Both the position numbers and the translations under genes were made by a program. A stretch of DNA of 33,993 nt from Bacteriovoracia bacterium (GTDB lineage: Bacteria > Bdellovibrionota > Bacteriovoracia > Bacteriovoracales > Bacteriovoracaceae). The stretch is from the NCBI GenBank assembly GCA_030426585.1, contig JAUHYH010000005.1, positions 1-33,993 of the forward strand, given 5' to 3'. Each line of letters opens with the position of its first letter. Position 1 is the stretch's first letter. The notes beneath the pieces are model-generated. The model was given only the letters and a program-made list of their open reading frames with translations, was not told where the DNA came from and made no database searches. Shown piece after piece: positions 24,135 through 30,774 of the stretch.

Positions 24135-25159
24135 TCCTCGTACTATCGTGTTCATCCTCTGAGGTTGAAAAAGGAACCATGGGAGATCACAAGCCTGCTG
24201 AAATAAAAGAAATTGAAGACCATCTAAAAGACAAGTTTAAGACTGTTCGGAAAGAAGAGCCTGAGAAACCTAAAGTTGAAACAAAGGTCGTAAATGTCTC
24301 TGCAAAAAAAGAAACTAAAAAAGAAAAGAAGAAAGAAGCTGAAGAAGAGATTGTTATAGTTAAAAACCCAGAGGTTCAGCTGCCAGCAACTAAACAGCTC
24401 TCAAAAGATGATAAGAAATCTAAGAATTTCTGGAAACTTTTTAATCCTAAATATATTTTTATTGGTGAAGAAACTGTTTTGAATGCAACTTATCTTGGAG
24501 TTCATGCAGGTGATGTTTCTGTTCGAGTTAAAGAAAATGCTAAAGTTGGTGAAGAGGATGTGTATTATTTTTATGCGAGAGCCACTTCAGCGAAATTTTA
24601 TAAATGGGTCTATCAAATTGATGATGTCGTAGAGTCTTTTGTCAAAGTGAAAGACTTTGTTCCTTTGAAGTATTCAATCTCTCAAAAAGAGTCAAAGAAG
24701 ATGGTCGATCATATTGAACTTTATGATCGTGAAAAACTAATGACCTACTTCCGCTATAAGAAAATAAAAGGGGAGGAAGTCACTTATAAAAAAGAAGATG
24801 TTTCAATCCCTTATTTTTCTCAGGATTTCTTGTCAGCCTTTTTCTTTATTAGAGGTATGCCACTAAGGCCAGGGGATGTTTATCTGATCCCGACAACGAC
24901 CAAGGGTAAGACTTGGACGATGAGAACTGAAGTTGTTAAGAGAGAGAAAATTCGCCTGACTGCTCATGGTCACTTTAAGGCCATCAAAATGAAAATTATT
25001 ACTAAGTATGATGGTGAAATTGCGAAAGAAGGGGATATGTACGTTTGGATCTCAAATGATAAATATCGAAGAATCCTAAAATTTCAATCAGACTTTAAGA
25101 TTGGAGCCGTCACGGGAGAGCTCCAATCTTATTCGATTCAGGGCAAGAAAATTCTCTAA
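24113..25159 (+). CDS. DUF3108-type lipoprotein at end of lpx operon
   Basis: 348 residues from ATG 24113. An extremely short signal, MRYFPVLVLVLSC, puts the lipobox Cys at residue 13. A Lys/Glu-rich, probably disordered linker covers about 40-105. A beta-rich domain follows, beginning YIFIGEETVLNATYLGVHAGDV, which resembles the DUF3108 domain of periplasmic envelope proteins. The gene overlaps lpxK by 22 bases and ends four bases into the convergent gene. The signal lacks the usual positively charged n-region. An in-frame ATT at 24089, preceded by GGAGAGG, would add IKKNRSI and repair this; see findings. Function unknown, but its place in the operon suggests envelope assembly. Confidence 0.78.
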   Translation: MRYFPVLVLVLSCSSSEVEKGTMGDHKPAEIKEIEDHLKDKFKTVRKEEPEKPKVETKVVNVSAKKETKKEKKKEAEEEIVIVKNPEVQLPATKQLSKDDKKSKNFWKLFNPKYIFIGEETVLNATYLGVHAGDVSVRVKENAKVGEEDVYYFYARATSAKFYKWVYQIDDVVESFVKVKDFVPLKYSISQKESKKMVDHIELYDREKLMTYFRYKKIKGEEVTYKKEDVSIPYFSQDFLSAFFFIRGMPLRPGDVYLIPTTTKGKTWTMRTEVVKREKIRLTAHGHFKAIKMKIITKYDGEIAKEGDMYVWISNDKYRRILKFQSDFKIGAVTGELQSYSIQGKKIL

Positions 25160-25629
25160 AGAATATCTTGGCAATTCGGAAGTTTATCTGCTGAAATGAT
25201 CCCAAAGTTTGGGAGCTTAGGATTATTCAAGCTCGGATCAATTTGAGAAAGAAGTTCCTCTCTTTCAGAAATCGTAGTTGCCTTTGCTGCTCTTCTTTTT
25301 AAGTCCAGATTCTCAGGATGAATCTTCGATGGAAGATTTACGTAGACATCGTATCTCTTACTAAAACCAGAATCATGGAAAAGTCGCACACTGTAATGAA
25401 CCAAATCGCCTAGGATATAAAAGTCCCAGTATGGAACTCTATAACTCACACTAAAGGGAGCTTTTTTTAATCCCTTTCTTGTCTCAGGAATCGAGTATCC
25501 TTTACTCTCTAGGATTTCAAGAACTTCAGGATCCATTTTACTTCTTTTAGTAAAATTGTAACTCAATGAACATTGAGAGTAAGTATTAAAGCTTGTGAGT
25601 AAAATCGTAGTAAATAATAATTTTTTCAT
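25156..25629 (-). CDS. Small secreted protein, unknown
   Basis: 157 residues starting at ATG 25629 with AAGG about five bases upstream. The Sec signal peptide MKKLLFTTILLTSFNTYS is followed directly by QC. Two cysteines remain in the mature protein, one at its start and one near the end (LPNCQDIL), so a disulphide is possible. The middle is rich in aromatic strands (FSVSYRVPYWDFYILGD). No family recognised. It is 12 bases downstream of another small secreted gene on the same strand and converges with the DUF3108 gene, the two stops overlapping by four bases. No separate terminator is visible at this junction. Confidence 0.72.
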   Translation of the reverse strand: MKKLLFTTILLTSFNTYSQCSLSYNFTKRSKMDPEVLEILESKGYSIPETRKGLKKAPFSVSYRVPYWDFYILGDLVHYSVRLFHDSGFSKRYDVYVNLPSKIHPENLDLKRRAAKATTISEREELLSQIDPSLNNPKLPNFGIISADKLPNCQDIL

Positions 25630-25641
25630 TTTTTCCTTTTT

Positions 25642-26124
25642 TTAAAAATTTCCCCATTCGTCACCAGTTCCCCAGTCACCGTCGTCATTATCCCAGTCGT
25701 CGCCCCAGTCACTGTCATCATCAGCCCAGTCATCATTACTTGAGTGAAAAGTTTCGCAAACAACAGGTGTACTTAAAGTAGAGCCTGCTTTGACAAGAAT
25801 CTTCCCTTTTAATTGGATACCAGGAGGGTTTGAAAAGTCATCATCAGCTTGAAGAATAACCGTTAAGCTCTTGCCATCTGAATTCTTAAAGTTTGTGACT
25901 GAGAAAAAGAGACCAAAATCATTTTCAAAATCGACATAACGATTTGGGATCATAGCGACAACATCAGTCCATTTACCGTTTCTCATTTCAAAAAGAAAAT
26001 CTTTATCTCTTGGAGTGATAATAAATGATTGATAACCTTCGGAGTCTTTACAAACAACTCGGTCAAGCGCCATCGATGCATTCGATAAACTGATTAAAAC
26101 GACTAAAAACAATAGTTTTTTCAT
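25642..26124 (-). CDS. Small secreted protein with Asp/Trp-rich C-terminal tail
   Basis: 160 residues starting at ATG 26124 with GAGGAG upstream. The signal peptide is MKKLLFLVVLISLSNASMA, with cleavage near SMA-LD. A compact beta-rich domain of about 105 residues begins with DRVVCKD and ends with VVCETF, so the two cysteines bracket the domain. The last 30 residues or so are a low-complexity tail of 13 Asp, 5 Trp and several Gly residues (units such as DDW, SDWGDDW and GDWG). No family recognised. The tail could bind calcium or basic partners, or mediate surface adhesion; none of this is demonstrated. Cotranscribed with the following secreted gene. Confidence 0.75.
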   Translation of the reverse strand: MKKLLFLVVLISLSNASMALDRVVCKDSEGYQSFIITPRDKDFLFEMRNGKWTDVVAMIPNRYVDFENDFGLFFSVTNFKNSDGKSLTVILQADDDFSNPPGIQLKGKILVKAGSTLSTPVVCETFHSSNDDWADDDSDWGDDWDNDDGDWGTGDEWGNF

Positions 26125-26140
26125 GAGGTCTCCTCTTTTA

Positions 26141-26170
26141 ATTAAGCTAAATTTAAGCCCTTACTATCAA
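26141..26170 (-). promoter_or_regulatory. Possible promoter for the two minus-strand secreted genes
   Basis: On the minus strand TTGATA (26170-26165, five of six matches to TTGACA) and CTTAAT (26146-26141, four of six to TATAAT) are 18 bases apart. Transcription would start about ten bases upstream of the ATG at 26124, close to the GAGGAG Shine-Dalgarno. Confidence 0.35.
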
Positions 26171-26194
26171 AAAACCGGAGTCGGCTAAAGGTTT

Positions 26195-26224
26195 CTGTAA
26201 TTTTTACTCCAACCTTCCTATAAT
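26195..26224 (+). promoter_or_regulatory. Promoter upstream of EamA transporter gene
   Basis: A perfect TATAAT at 26219-26224. The -35 region is weak (CTGTAA at 26195-26200, spacer 18). Transcription would begin near 26231, just before a six-codon mini-ORF (MTMAFK, 26234-26254) whose stop overlaps the GAGG that serves the transporter gene. Confidence 0.5.
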
Positions 26225-26276
26225 AGTGTATTAATGACTATGGCTTTTAAATGAGGACCTTCTGATAAACTATATA

Positions 26277-27110
26277 TTGCTCTTTATTGCAGCTATCTTT
26301 TGGGGTTTGGGCTTTATTGGGACGAGATGGACCTTTGAAGCCTTCGACCCCTTATGGGCCCATGCGATTCGTTTTTTTATTTCAGGAGGGATTGTTCTTC
26401 CTCTTATTATTATCAACCGTAAGAGACTCCATTATAAAGAAGCTTTTATCGCTTCTCTCTTTCTAGGGGGAGGTCTTATCCTTCAAACTTATGGGTTGAA
26501 CTTAACAACGGTTGCAAAGAGTGGGTTTCTCACAACTTTTTATGTAATCTTTACTCCTATCATTCTAGGAGTGGTCAACAAAGTTCGTTACCCTCTCATC
26601 TTTTGGTTTTCAGTTTTTCTCGCCATGGTTGGTATGGCCATGCTTTGTGAACTGAGTATTCATCATTTGAATCTTGGAGATTGGCTCACGATTTTATGTG
26701 CCCTGATTTTTTCTTTCCACATTATCTACGTTGATAAAAAGGCAAAACAGGTTGATCCTTTTCTCTTTAATGCCCTCCAATGTTTATACATGGGATTATG
26801 GGGGGGGGCTGTCGCTTTTATTGGGGAAGGGGTTCCTGCTCCGGTTGAAGTAACAAGTCAGCTGGTGTGGGGATTTGTTATTGTCTCCATTTTCTCAGCT
26901 CTTATCGCTTTCACCATTCAAGTTAAGGCTCAGAAAACCATCCCTCCACACGTGGTGGGAGTCACTTTTCTTTTGGAATCTCCGTTTGCAGCGATCTTTG
27001 GCTATTGGTTTTTTAATGAAAAGCTCTCTCTACTCTCAATTTCAGGGGCTATAGTGGTTTTTCTCGCTCTTTGTCTCCTTATATGGAGCCAGCGAGGAGA
27101 AAGCTCTTGA
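26277..27110 (+). CDS. EamA/DMT-family permease
   Basis: 277 residues from TTG 26277 with about ten hydrophobic helices in two EamA repeats. Family features include LFIAAIFWGLGFIGTRWTFE at the start, the end of the first repeat at AMVGMAMLCEL, and the second-repeat block FLLESPFAAIFGYWFFNEKL before the last helix. The start is uncertain: GAGG at 26253-26256 is five bases from an in-frame CTG at 26262, which may be the real initiator (five extra residues), while TTG 26277 has no Shine-Dalgarno at proper distance. Substrate unknown. It is a different DMT branch from the RarD-type and YdcZ-type genes at the left end of the window. Confidence 0.82.
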   Translation: MLFIAAIFWGLGFIGTRWTFEAFDPLWAHAIRFFISGGIVLPLIIINRKRLHYKEAFIASLFLGGGLILQTYGLNLTTVAKSGFLTTFYVIFTPIILGVVNKVRYPLIFWFSVFLAMVGMAMLCELSIHHLNLGDWLTILCALIFSFHIIYVDKKAKQVDPFLFNALQCLYMGLWGGAVAFIGEGVPAPVEVTSQLVWGFVIVSIFSALIAFTIQVKAQKTIPPHVVGVTFLLESPFAAIFGYWFFNEKLSLLSISGAIVVFLALCLLIWSQRGESS

Positions 27111-27170
27111 CTCATTGGACCATCATCACTATTCTGCCAACTCATTTCCAGTAGGAAATCTAATGACACT

Positions 27171-27191
27171 GAAGCTGCTCCTGCAGTCTTC
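27171..27191 (+). promoter_or_regulatory. Hairpin in the rpsA leader next to the Shine-Dalgarno
   Basis: GAAGCTGC (27171-27178) pairs with GCAG (27183-27186) and CTTC (27188-27191) around one bulged T, with loop TCCT. It ends immediately before AAAAAGAGG, the ribosome-binding site of rpsA. Ribosomal protein S1 represses its own mRNA through leader structure in gammaproteobacteria, so this could be an autoregulatory element; that is inference. Confidence 0.4.
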
Positions 27192-27207
27192 AAAAAGAGG
27201 TAATCAA

Positions 27208-28935
27208 ATGACAAAAGGAACTATCCCGAGCTGGGTTGAACAGTTCGACGTTGTCACAACTTTCGACGACGACAAAGACAACACAAAGGACATCGACGCG
27301 TTTTTAGGCGACGTAGGTGCTCCGAAAGAATTCACCGAAGGTGAAGTCTTTAAAGGACTCGTTGTAGGAATCAACGATGACTTTGTAACGATTGATATCG
27401 GTTACAAACAAGAAGGACTTGTATTCGCTAAAGAATTCAAGAATTACGATGGAACGTTAAAAGTAAAACAAGGCGATGAGATTGATGTTTATGTTGAAAA
27501 ACTAGAATCAGCTCTTGGAAACCTTGTTCTTTCTAAAGATAAAGCTGAAATTCTTCAAGCATGGGATCGAATCTCTGAAGCTTGTGAAAATGGTAACCCT
27601 GTTAAAGGGACTGTTATGGCCAAGGTTAAAGGTGGTCTTTCAGTTGATATCGGCGTTAAGGCCTTCTTGCCAGGTTCGCAAGTTGACCTTAGAGCTGTGA
27701 AGAACCTTGATAAGTACATTGGTAAAACAATGGAATTCAAAGTGATTAAGTTCAATAAGAAAAGAGGGAACATCGTTCTTTCTAGAAGAGCGATCCTCTC
27801 TGATGAGAGAGATAAGCTAAGAGGTGAAACTCTTGGTCAGATCCAAGAAGGAATGATTGTTAAAGGGATCGTTAAAAACATCACTGATTATGGTGTGTTT
27901 ATTGATCTTGGTGGTGTTGATGGACTTCTTCACATCACTGATATGTCTTGGGGCCGTGTAAAACACCCAAGCAACATCCTTTCTGTTGGTGATGAAATTG
28001 ATGTTAAAATCTTGAAGTACGATTCAAACAAAGAAAGAGTCTCACTTGGTCTTAAGCAAGTTCAGCCTAACCCATGGGAAAGTGCTCATGAGAAATATAC
28101 TGTTGGATCTAAAGTTGCTGGTGAAGTTGTCAGCATTAAAGATTACGGTGTTTTCCTAGAACTTGATGATGGAATTGAAGGTCTGATCCATGTCTCAGAA
28201 ATGAGCTGGACTCAAAAGCCTAAAAACCCATCTAAAGAATATGCTGTTGGTGACAGAGTTGAAGCGGTTGTTGTTGAAGTTGATGTTGAAAACAAGAGAA
28301 TCTCTCTTGGGGTTAAACAACTTCTTCCTAACCCTTGGGATGGAATCGAAGCGAAGTACTCTGTCGGTATGACAGTTGAAGGTAAAGTTAAGTCTATCGT
28401 AGACTTCGGAGCTTTCGTTGACCTTGGAGAAGAGGTTGATGCCCTTATCCACGTTTCAGATATTTCTTGGACAAAGAAAAACATCAACGCAAATGAATTC
28501 TTCAACGAAGGTGACACTGTTAAAGGTGTGATCCTTACAGTTGATAGCGAAAACCAAAAATTCTGTATCGGTATCAAGCAACTTGAGGAAGATCCTTGGA
28601 AGAGAATCGATGAAAGACTTCCTGTTGGTTCACAAGTTGAAGGTGAAGTTGTGAGAGTGACTGAATTTGGTGCTTTCGTAGAACTTGAAACAGGAATTGA
28701 AGGAATGATTCACATTTCTGAACTTTCTGAAGAAAGAGTTGAAAAAGCGACTGACGTTATCAATAAAGGTGATACGGTTAAGCCGGTTGTTATCAGTATT
28801 GATAAAGAAGCGAAAAAAATCGCTCTTTCACTTAAAGCTGCCTCTGGAGACATGGGAAGCTACAAGCCTGAGAAAGTTGAAGCAGCCACTCTGGCCGATA
28901 AACTTCAAGGCTTCAGTCTTAATAACGACGAGTAA
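27208..28935 (+). CDS. rpsA: 30S ribosomal protein S1
   Basis: 575 residues from ATG 27208, chosen because AGAGG lies seven bases upstream and the longer frame from 27115 has no such site. Six S1 OB-fold repeats are visible. The first starts near residue 45 (GEVFKGLVVGI) and the second near 130 (GNPVKGTVMAK). Repeats three to six have the closer consensus G-x-x-V-x-G-x-V-x-x-I-x-x-x-G-x-F-(V/I)-x-L (about 216, 301, 388, 475). This is the six-domain architecture of proteobacterial S1, which binds mRNA and helps initiate translation. It is followed by a strong terminator. Codon use is noticeably more optimised (GGT, GTT, AAC-rich) than in neighbours, as expected for a highly expressed gene. Confidence 0.96.
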   Translation: MTKGTIPSWVEQFDVVTTFDDDKDNTKDIDAFLGDVGAPKEFTEGEVFKGLVVGINDDFVTIDIGYKQEGLVFAKEFKNYDGTLKVKQGDEIDVYVEKLESALGNLVLSKDKAEILQAWDRISEACENGNPVKGTVMAKVKGGLSVDIGVKAFLPGSQVDLRAVKNLDKYIGKTMEFKVIKFNKKRGNIVLSRRAILSDERDKLRGETLGQIQEGMIVKGIVKNITDYGVFIDLGGVDGLLHITDMSWGRVKHPSNILSVGDEIDVKILKYDSNKERVSLGLKQVQPNPWESAHEKYTVGSKVAGEVVSIKDYGVFLELDDGIEGLIHVSEMSWTQKPKNPSKEYAVGDRVEAVVVEVDVENKRISLGVKQLLPNPWDGIEAKYSVGMTVEGKVKSIVDFGAFVDLGEEVDALIHVSDISWTKKNINANEFFNEGDTVKGVILTVDSENQKFCIGIKQLEEDPWKRIDERLPVGSQVEGEVVRVTEFGAFVELETGIEGMIHISELSEERVEKATDVINKGDTVKPVVISIDKEAKKIALSLKAASGDMGSYKPEKVEAATLADKLQGFSLNNDE

Positions 28936-28948
28936 TCGTTCTTATATG

Positions 28949-28976
28949 GCCCCGGCTTTGTCCGGGGCTTTTTTTT
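28949..28976 (+). terminator. Intrinsic terminator after rpsA
   Basis: GCCCCGG (28949-28955), loop CTTTGT, CCGGGGC (28962-28968), then eight T. The T-tract is immediately followed by AGGAG, the ribosome-binding site of the next gene. Confidence 0.92.
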
Positions 28977-28988
28977 AGGAGTTTATTC

Positions 28989-29348
28989 ATGAAAAAAATT
29001 ATTTTCATCTTATCAATTCTAGTGAGTTCAAATGTTCTTGCGATTGGATTAACTTGTGATATTTCAATCCGAGACAATGGGGTAATCACTAAGACATCAA
29101 ATGTTGAATTTTCATTTGATAAAGAGATTACAGAGACATTTAGTCTCGAGGATTTCAAACTTGTTGTTACTTATAATGGAGACAAAGAGCCTGAGTCTGA
29201 TTTATCCATGAACCTTTACACAGTTGAAGTCGTGAATGGGGATGCCATTTCTCATGCTGTTTATAATTCAAAGGATCTTTTTATTATGACAGGTCTAATG
29301 GTTAAGAATCAGAACTTCAGTGTTTTATGTAATTTCAAAAGAAATTAA
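28989..29348 (+). CDS. Small secreted protein, unknown
   Basis: 119 residues from ATG 28989 with AGGAG seven bases upstream. The signal peptide MKKIIFILSILVSSNVLA precedes a small beta-rich domain that opens IGLTCDISIRD and closes VLCNFKRN, giving one cysteine near each end. The layout (Cys right after the signal, Cys followed by an aromatic near the C-terminus) resembles the other small secreted proteins in this window, although overall sequence similarity is low. It starts 12 bases after the end of the rpsA terminator, so no separate promoter fits in between. Expression would need read-through or a promoter inside rpsA. No family recognised. Confidence 0.7.
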   Translation: MKKIIFILSILVSSNVLAIGLTCDISIRDNGVITKTSNVEFSFDKEITETFSLEDFKLVVTYNGDKEPESDLSMNLYTVEVVNGDAISHAVYNSKDLFIMTGLMVKNQNFSVLCNFKRN

Positions 29349-29372
29349 TCACTCTATGAAGTGGTTTATCTG

Positions 29373-29399
29373 GCCCCTACTCCGGTAGGGGCTTTTTTT
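29373..29399 (+). terminator. Intrinsic terminator
   Basis: GCCCCTAC (29373-29380), tetraloop TCCG, GTAGGGGC (29385-29392), then seven T. GGAG of the next gene's ribosome-binding site begins at once after the T-tract. Confidence 0.92.
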
Positions 29400-29408
29400 G
29401 GAGAAAAA

Positions 29409-29732
29409 ATGAAATTTCTAACAATTATTGTGCTGGTCTTACTTTCTGCAAAGTCTTTTGCAAATGAAAACTATGATCAAGCCGTAAAGGCAATTGAACT
29501 TGGCTATGATGCTAAATGTGAAAATGCTTTGGTCTATGAACCATCAAGTAAATCTTCGGACACTCTTTATGTAATCAAATGTACTAAAAACGATTCTGTT
29601 GCGACTTTACCCATCATTCGATTGGAATTCTGGATTCGAAAAAATGGAACTATCAGCCCTGTCACTTATAAACAGTGTCGAACACTGGTAGTGACTGAAA
29701 GTTTTTGGAAAAAAACGGCTCGCTGTCGATAA
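29409..29732 (+). CDS. Small secreted four-cysteine protein, unknown
   Basis: 107 residues from ATG 29409, chosen over a longer frame from 29361 because GGAG sits six bases upstream and the signal peptide MKFLTIIVLVLLSAKSFA then falls at the N-terminus. The longer frame would translate through the terminator. The mature part has four cysteines (AKCEN, VIKCTK, YKQCRT and the terminal ARCR), enough for two disulphides, and is basic near its end. No family recognised. It lies between two strong terminators with no room for a promoter of its own directly upstream. Confidence 0.7.
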   Translation: MKFLTIIVLVLLSAKSFANENYDQAVKAIELGYDAKCENALVYEPSSKSSDTLYVIKCTKNDSVATLPIIRLEFWIRKNGTISPVTYKQCRTLVVTESFWKKTARCR

Positions 29733-29750
29733 ACGAACTTGTCTTAATAT

Positions 29751-29780
29751 GGCTCCTAACTTTAATAGGGGCCTTTTTTT
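29751..29780 (+). terminator. Intrinsic terminator
   Basis: GGCTCCTA (29751-29758) pairs with TAGGGGCC (29766-29773) with one T-G wobble, loop ACTTTAA, then seven T. It is similar in core sequence to the terminators at 28949 and 29373. Confidence 0.9.
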
Positions 29781-29809
29781 GTAAAAATTTCAAAAATCTA
29801 GTACCGCTC

Positions 29810-29839
29810 TTGAATAGTGATAGGATCTTTACATTAAAT
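29810..29839 (+). promoter_or_regulatory. Possible promoter for secreted gene at 29853
   Basis: TTGAAT (29810-29815, four of six to TTGACA) and TTAAAT (29834-29839, four of six to TATAAT) with an 18-base spacer. It lies in the 72-base gap between the terminator and the next start. Confidence 0.3.
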
Positions 29840-29852
29840 TGAGGAGGATTTT

Positions 29853-30293
29853 ATGAGATTTATAATCACTGTATTGGCTTTCTTATCAATCATAAATTCA
29901 AATGCGAAAGCTTCTGAATATATTTTATGTTCAGGATCTCATTATTTTGGAGCTATTGGCTGGGAGTATATTGCAGTTGTCATTAAGAAGATGAATGACG
30001 GACGTTATTTAGGAACAAGAAATAACGGTCGTAAAAAGAATATGTATAAACTAGAGTTTTTACCGATTACTGAATTTAAAGTATCAGAGAATGGAACTGT
30101 ATTCACTGGAAAGTTTGATGCAAAAATAACTTGGGTCAGGCTCGATCTAAATGATAGATATGGCGAACAAGGCAGTTCTTTGGAACAAGATGACTATCCA
30201 CCTATTTATGATGTTAATTGTTTTAGTTCTGTTGAAGAGGCATGGTTTAGTACAGATGATGAAAATGTGAGAAAACTCATTGAAATGAACTAA
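29853..30293 (+). CDS. Small secreted protein, unknown
   Basis: 146 residues from ATG 29853 with GAGGAGG upstream. The signal peptide MRFIITVLAFLSIINSNAKA is followed by SEYILCSGSHYFG. A second cysteine lies in YDVNCFSSVEEAW. The cysteine positions (just after the signal, and near the end followed by Phe) parallel the secreted proteins at 25642 and 28989. The mature protein has Gly/Tyr-rich beta segments and an acidic C-terminal helix. No family recognised. It has a plausible promoter of its own upstream and a strong terminator six bases after the stop, so it looks monocistronic. Confidence 0.72.
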   Translation: MRFIITVLAFLSIINSNAKASEYILCSGSHYFGAIGWEYIAVVIKKMNDGRYLGTRNNGRKKNMYKLEFLPITEFKVSENGTVFTGKFDAKITWVRLDLNDRYGEQGSSLEQDDYPPIYDVNCFSSVEEAWFSTDDENVRKLIEMN

Positions 30294-30298
30294 TTATA

Positions 30299-30325
30299 AG
30301 CCCCTCAATCGAGGGGCTTTTTTTT
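30299..30325 (+). terminator. Intrinsic terminator before clpS
   Basis: AGCCCCTC (30299-30306), loop AATC, GAGGGGCT (30311-30318), with eight T from 30318 to 30325. Confidence 0.93.
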
Positions 30326-30336
30326 GTCCTGATTTC

Positions 30337-30345
30337 TGATATCAT
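30337..30345 (+). promoter_or_regulatory. Extended -10 promoter for clpS, possibly leaderless
   Basis: TG at 30337-30338, one base, then TATCAT at 30340-30345 forms an extended -10 element (five of six matches). Transcription would begin about seven bases later, at or next to the A of the clpS ATG (30353). No Shine-Dalgarno is present in between. Confidence 0.5.
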
Positions 30346-30352
30346 TTTTTCC

Positions 30353-30688
30353 ATGAGTGACGAGAACGACCACGACGGGGGAGAACCCGGCGAAAAAACT
30401 GACATAATGACTTTGCCAAAAACCAAGGTTCAACAACCTCGGATGTACAAAGTCATTATGCATAATGATGACTACACAACAATGGATTTTGTTGTGCATG
30501 TTTTAAAACGCTTCTTTAAAAAGAACGACACTGAATCACATTCTATAATGCTTAAAATACATAATGATGGTCAGGCCATCTGTGGAATATTCACATTTGA
30601 GATAGCAGAGTCAAAAGTAATGAAGGTAAACCGGTATGCCAGAGAAAAAGGGCACCCTTTAAAAACCTCCACAGAACCAGCTGATTAA
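30353..30688 (+). CDS. clpS: ATP-dependent Clp protease adaptor ClpS
   Basis: 111 residues. After a flexible acidic N-terminus of about 30 residues comes the ClpS core MYKVIMHNDDYTTMDFVVHVL, containing the N-D-D and T-M-x-F-V elements of the N-degron pocket. A later stretch G-x-A-x-x-G-I-F-T-F-E-I-A-E is also family-typical. ClpS delivers N-end-rule substrates to ClpA, the next gene. The start has no Shine-Dalgarno, and a promoter element sits so close that the transcript may be leaderless. About 85 bases separate it from clpA. Confidence 0.93.
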   Translation: MSDENDHDGGEPGEKTDIMTLPKTKVQQPRMYKVIMHNDDYTTMDFVVHVLKRFFKKNDTESHSIMLKIHNDGQAICGIFTFEIAESKVMKVNRYAREKGHPLKTSTEPAD

Positions 30689-30728
30689 CTAACTCCTTGA
30701 AATTAGACTAAATACAGACACCCTACCA

Positions 30729-30758
30729 TTGACTCTTATAAAAGTGATACCATATTAG
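30729..30758 (+). promoter_or_regulatory. Possible clpA promoter
   Basis: TTGACT (30729-30734, five of six to TTGACA) and TATTAG (30753-30758, four of six to TATAAT) with spacer 18. The start site would be near 30765, giving a very short leader that begins close to the AGAGG ribosome-binding site. Confidence 0.35.
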
Positions 30759-30774
30759 AAGCAGAGGTATGTCT

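Noticed and set aside
27115-27207. Longer rpsA frame starting at 27115
   Set aside because: No ribosome-binding site there, and the extra 31 residues are unlike S1; ATG 27208 has AGAGG at ideal spacing.
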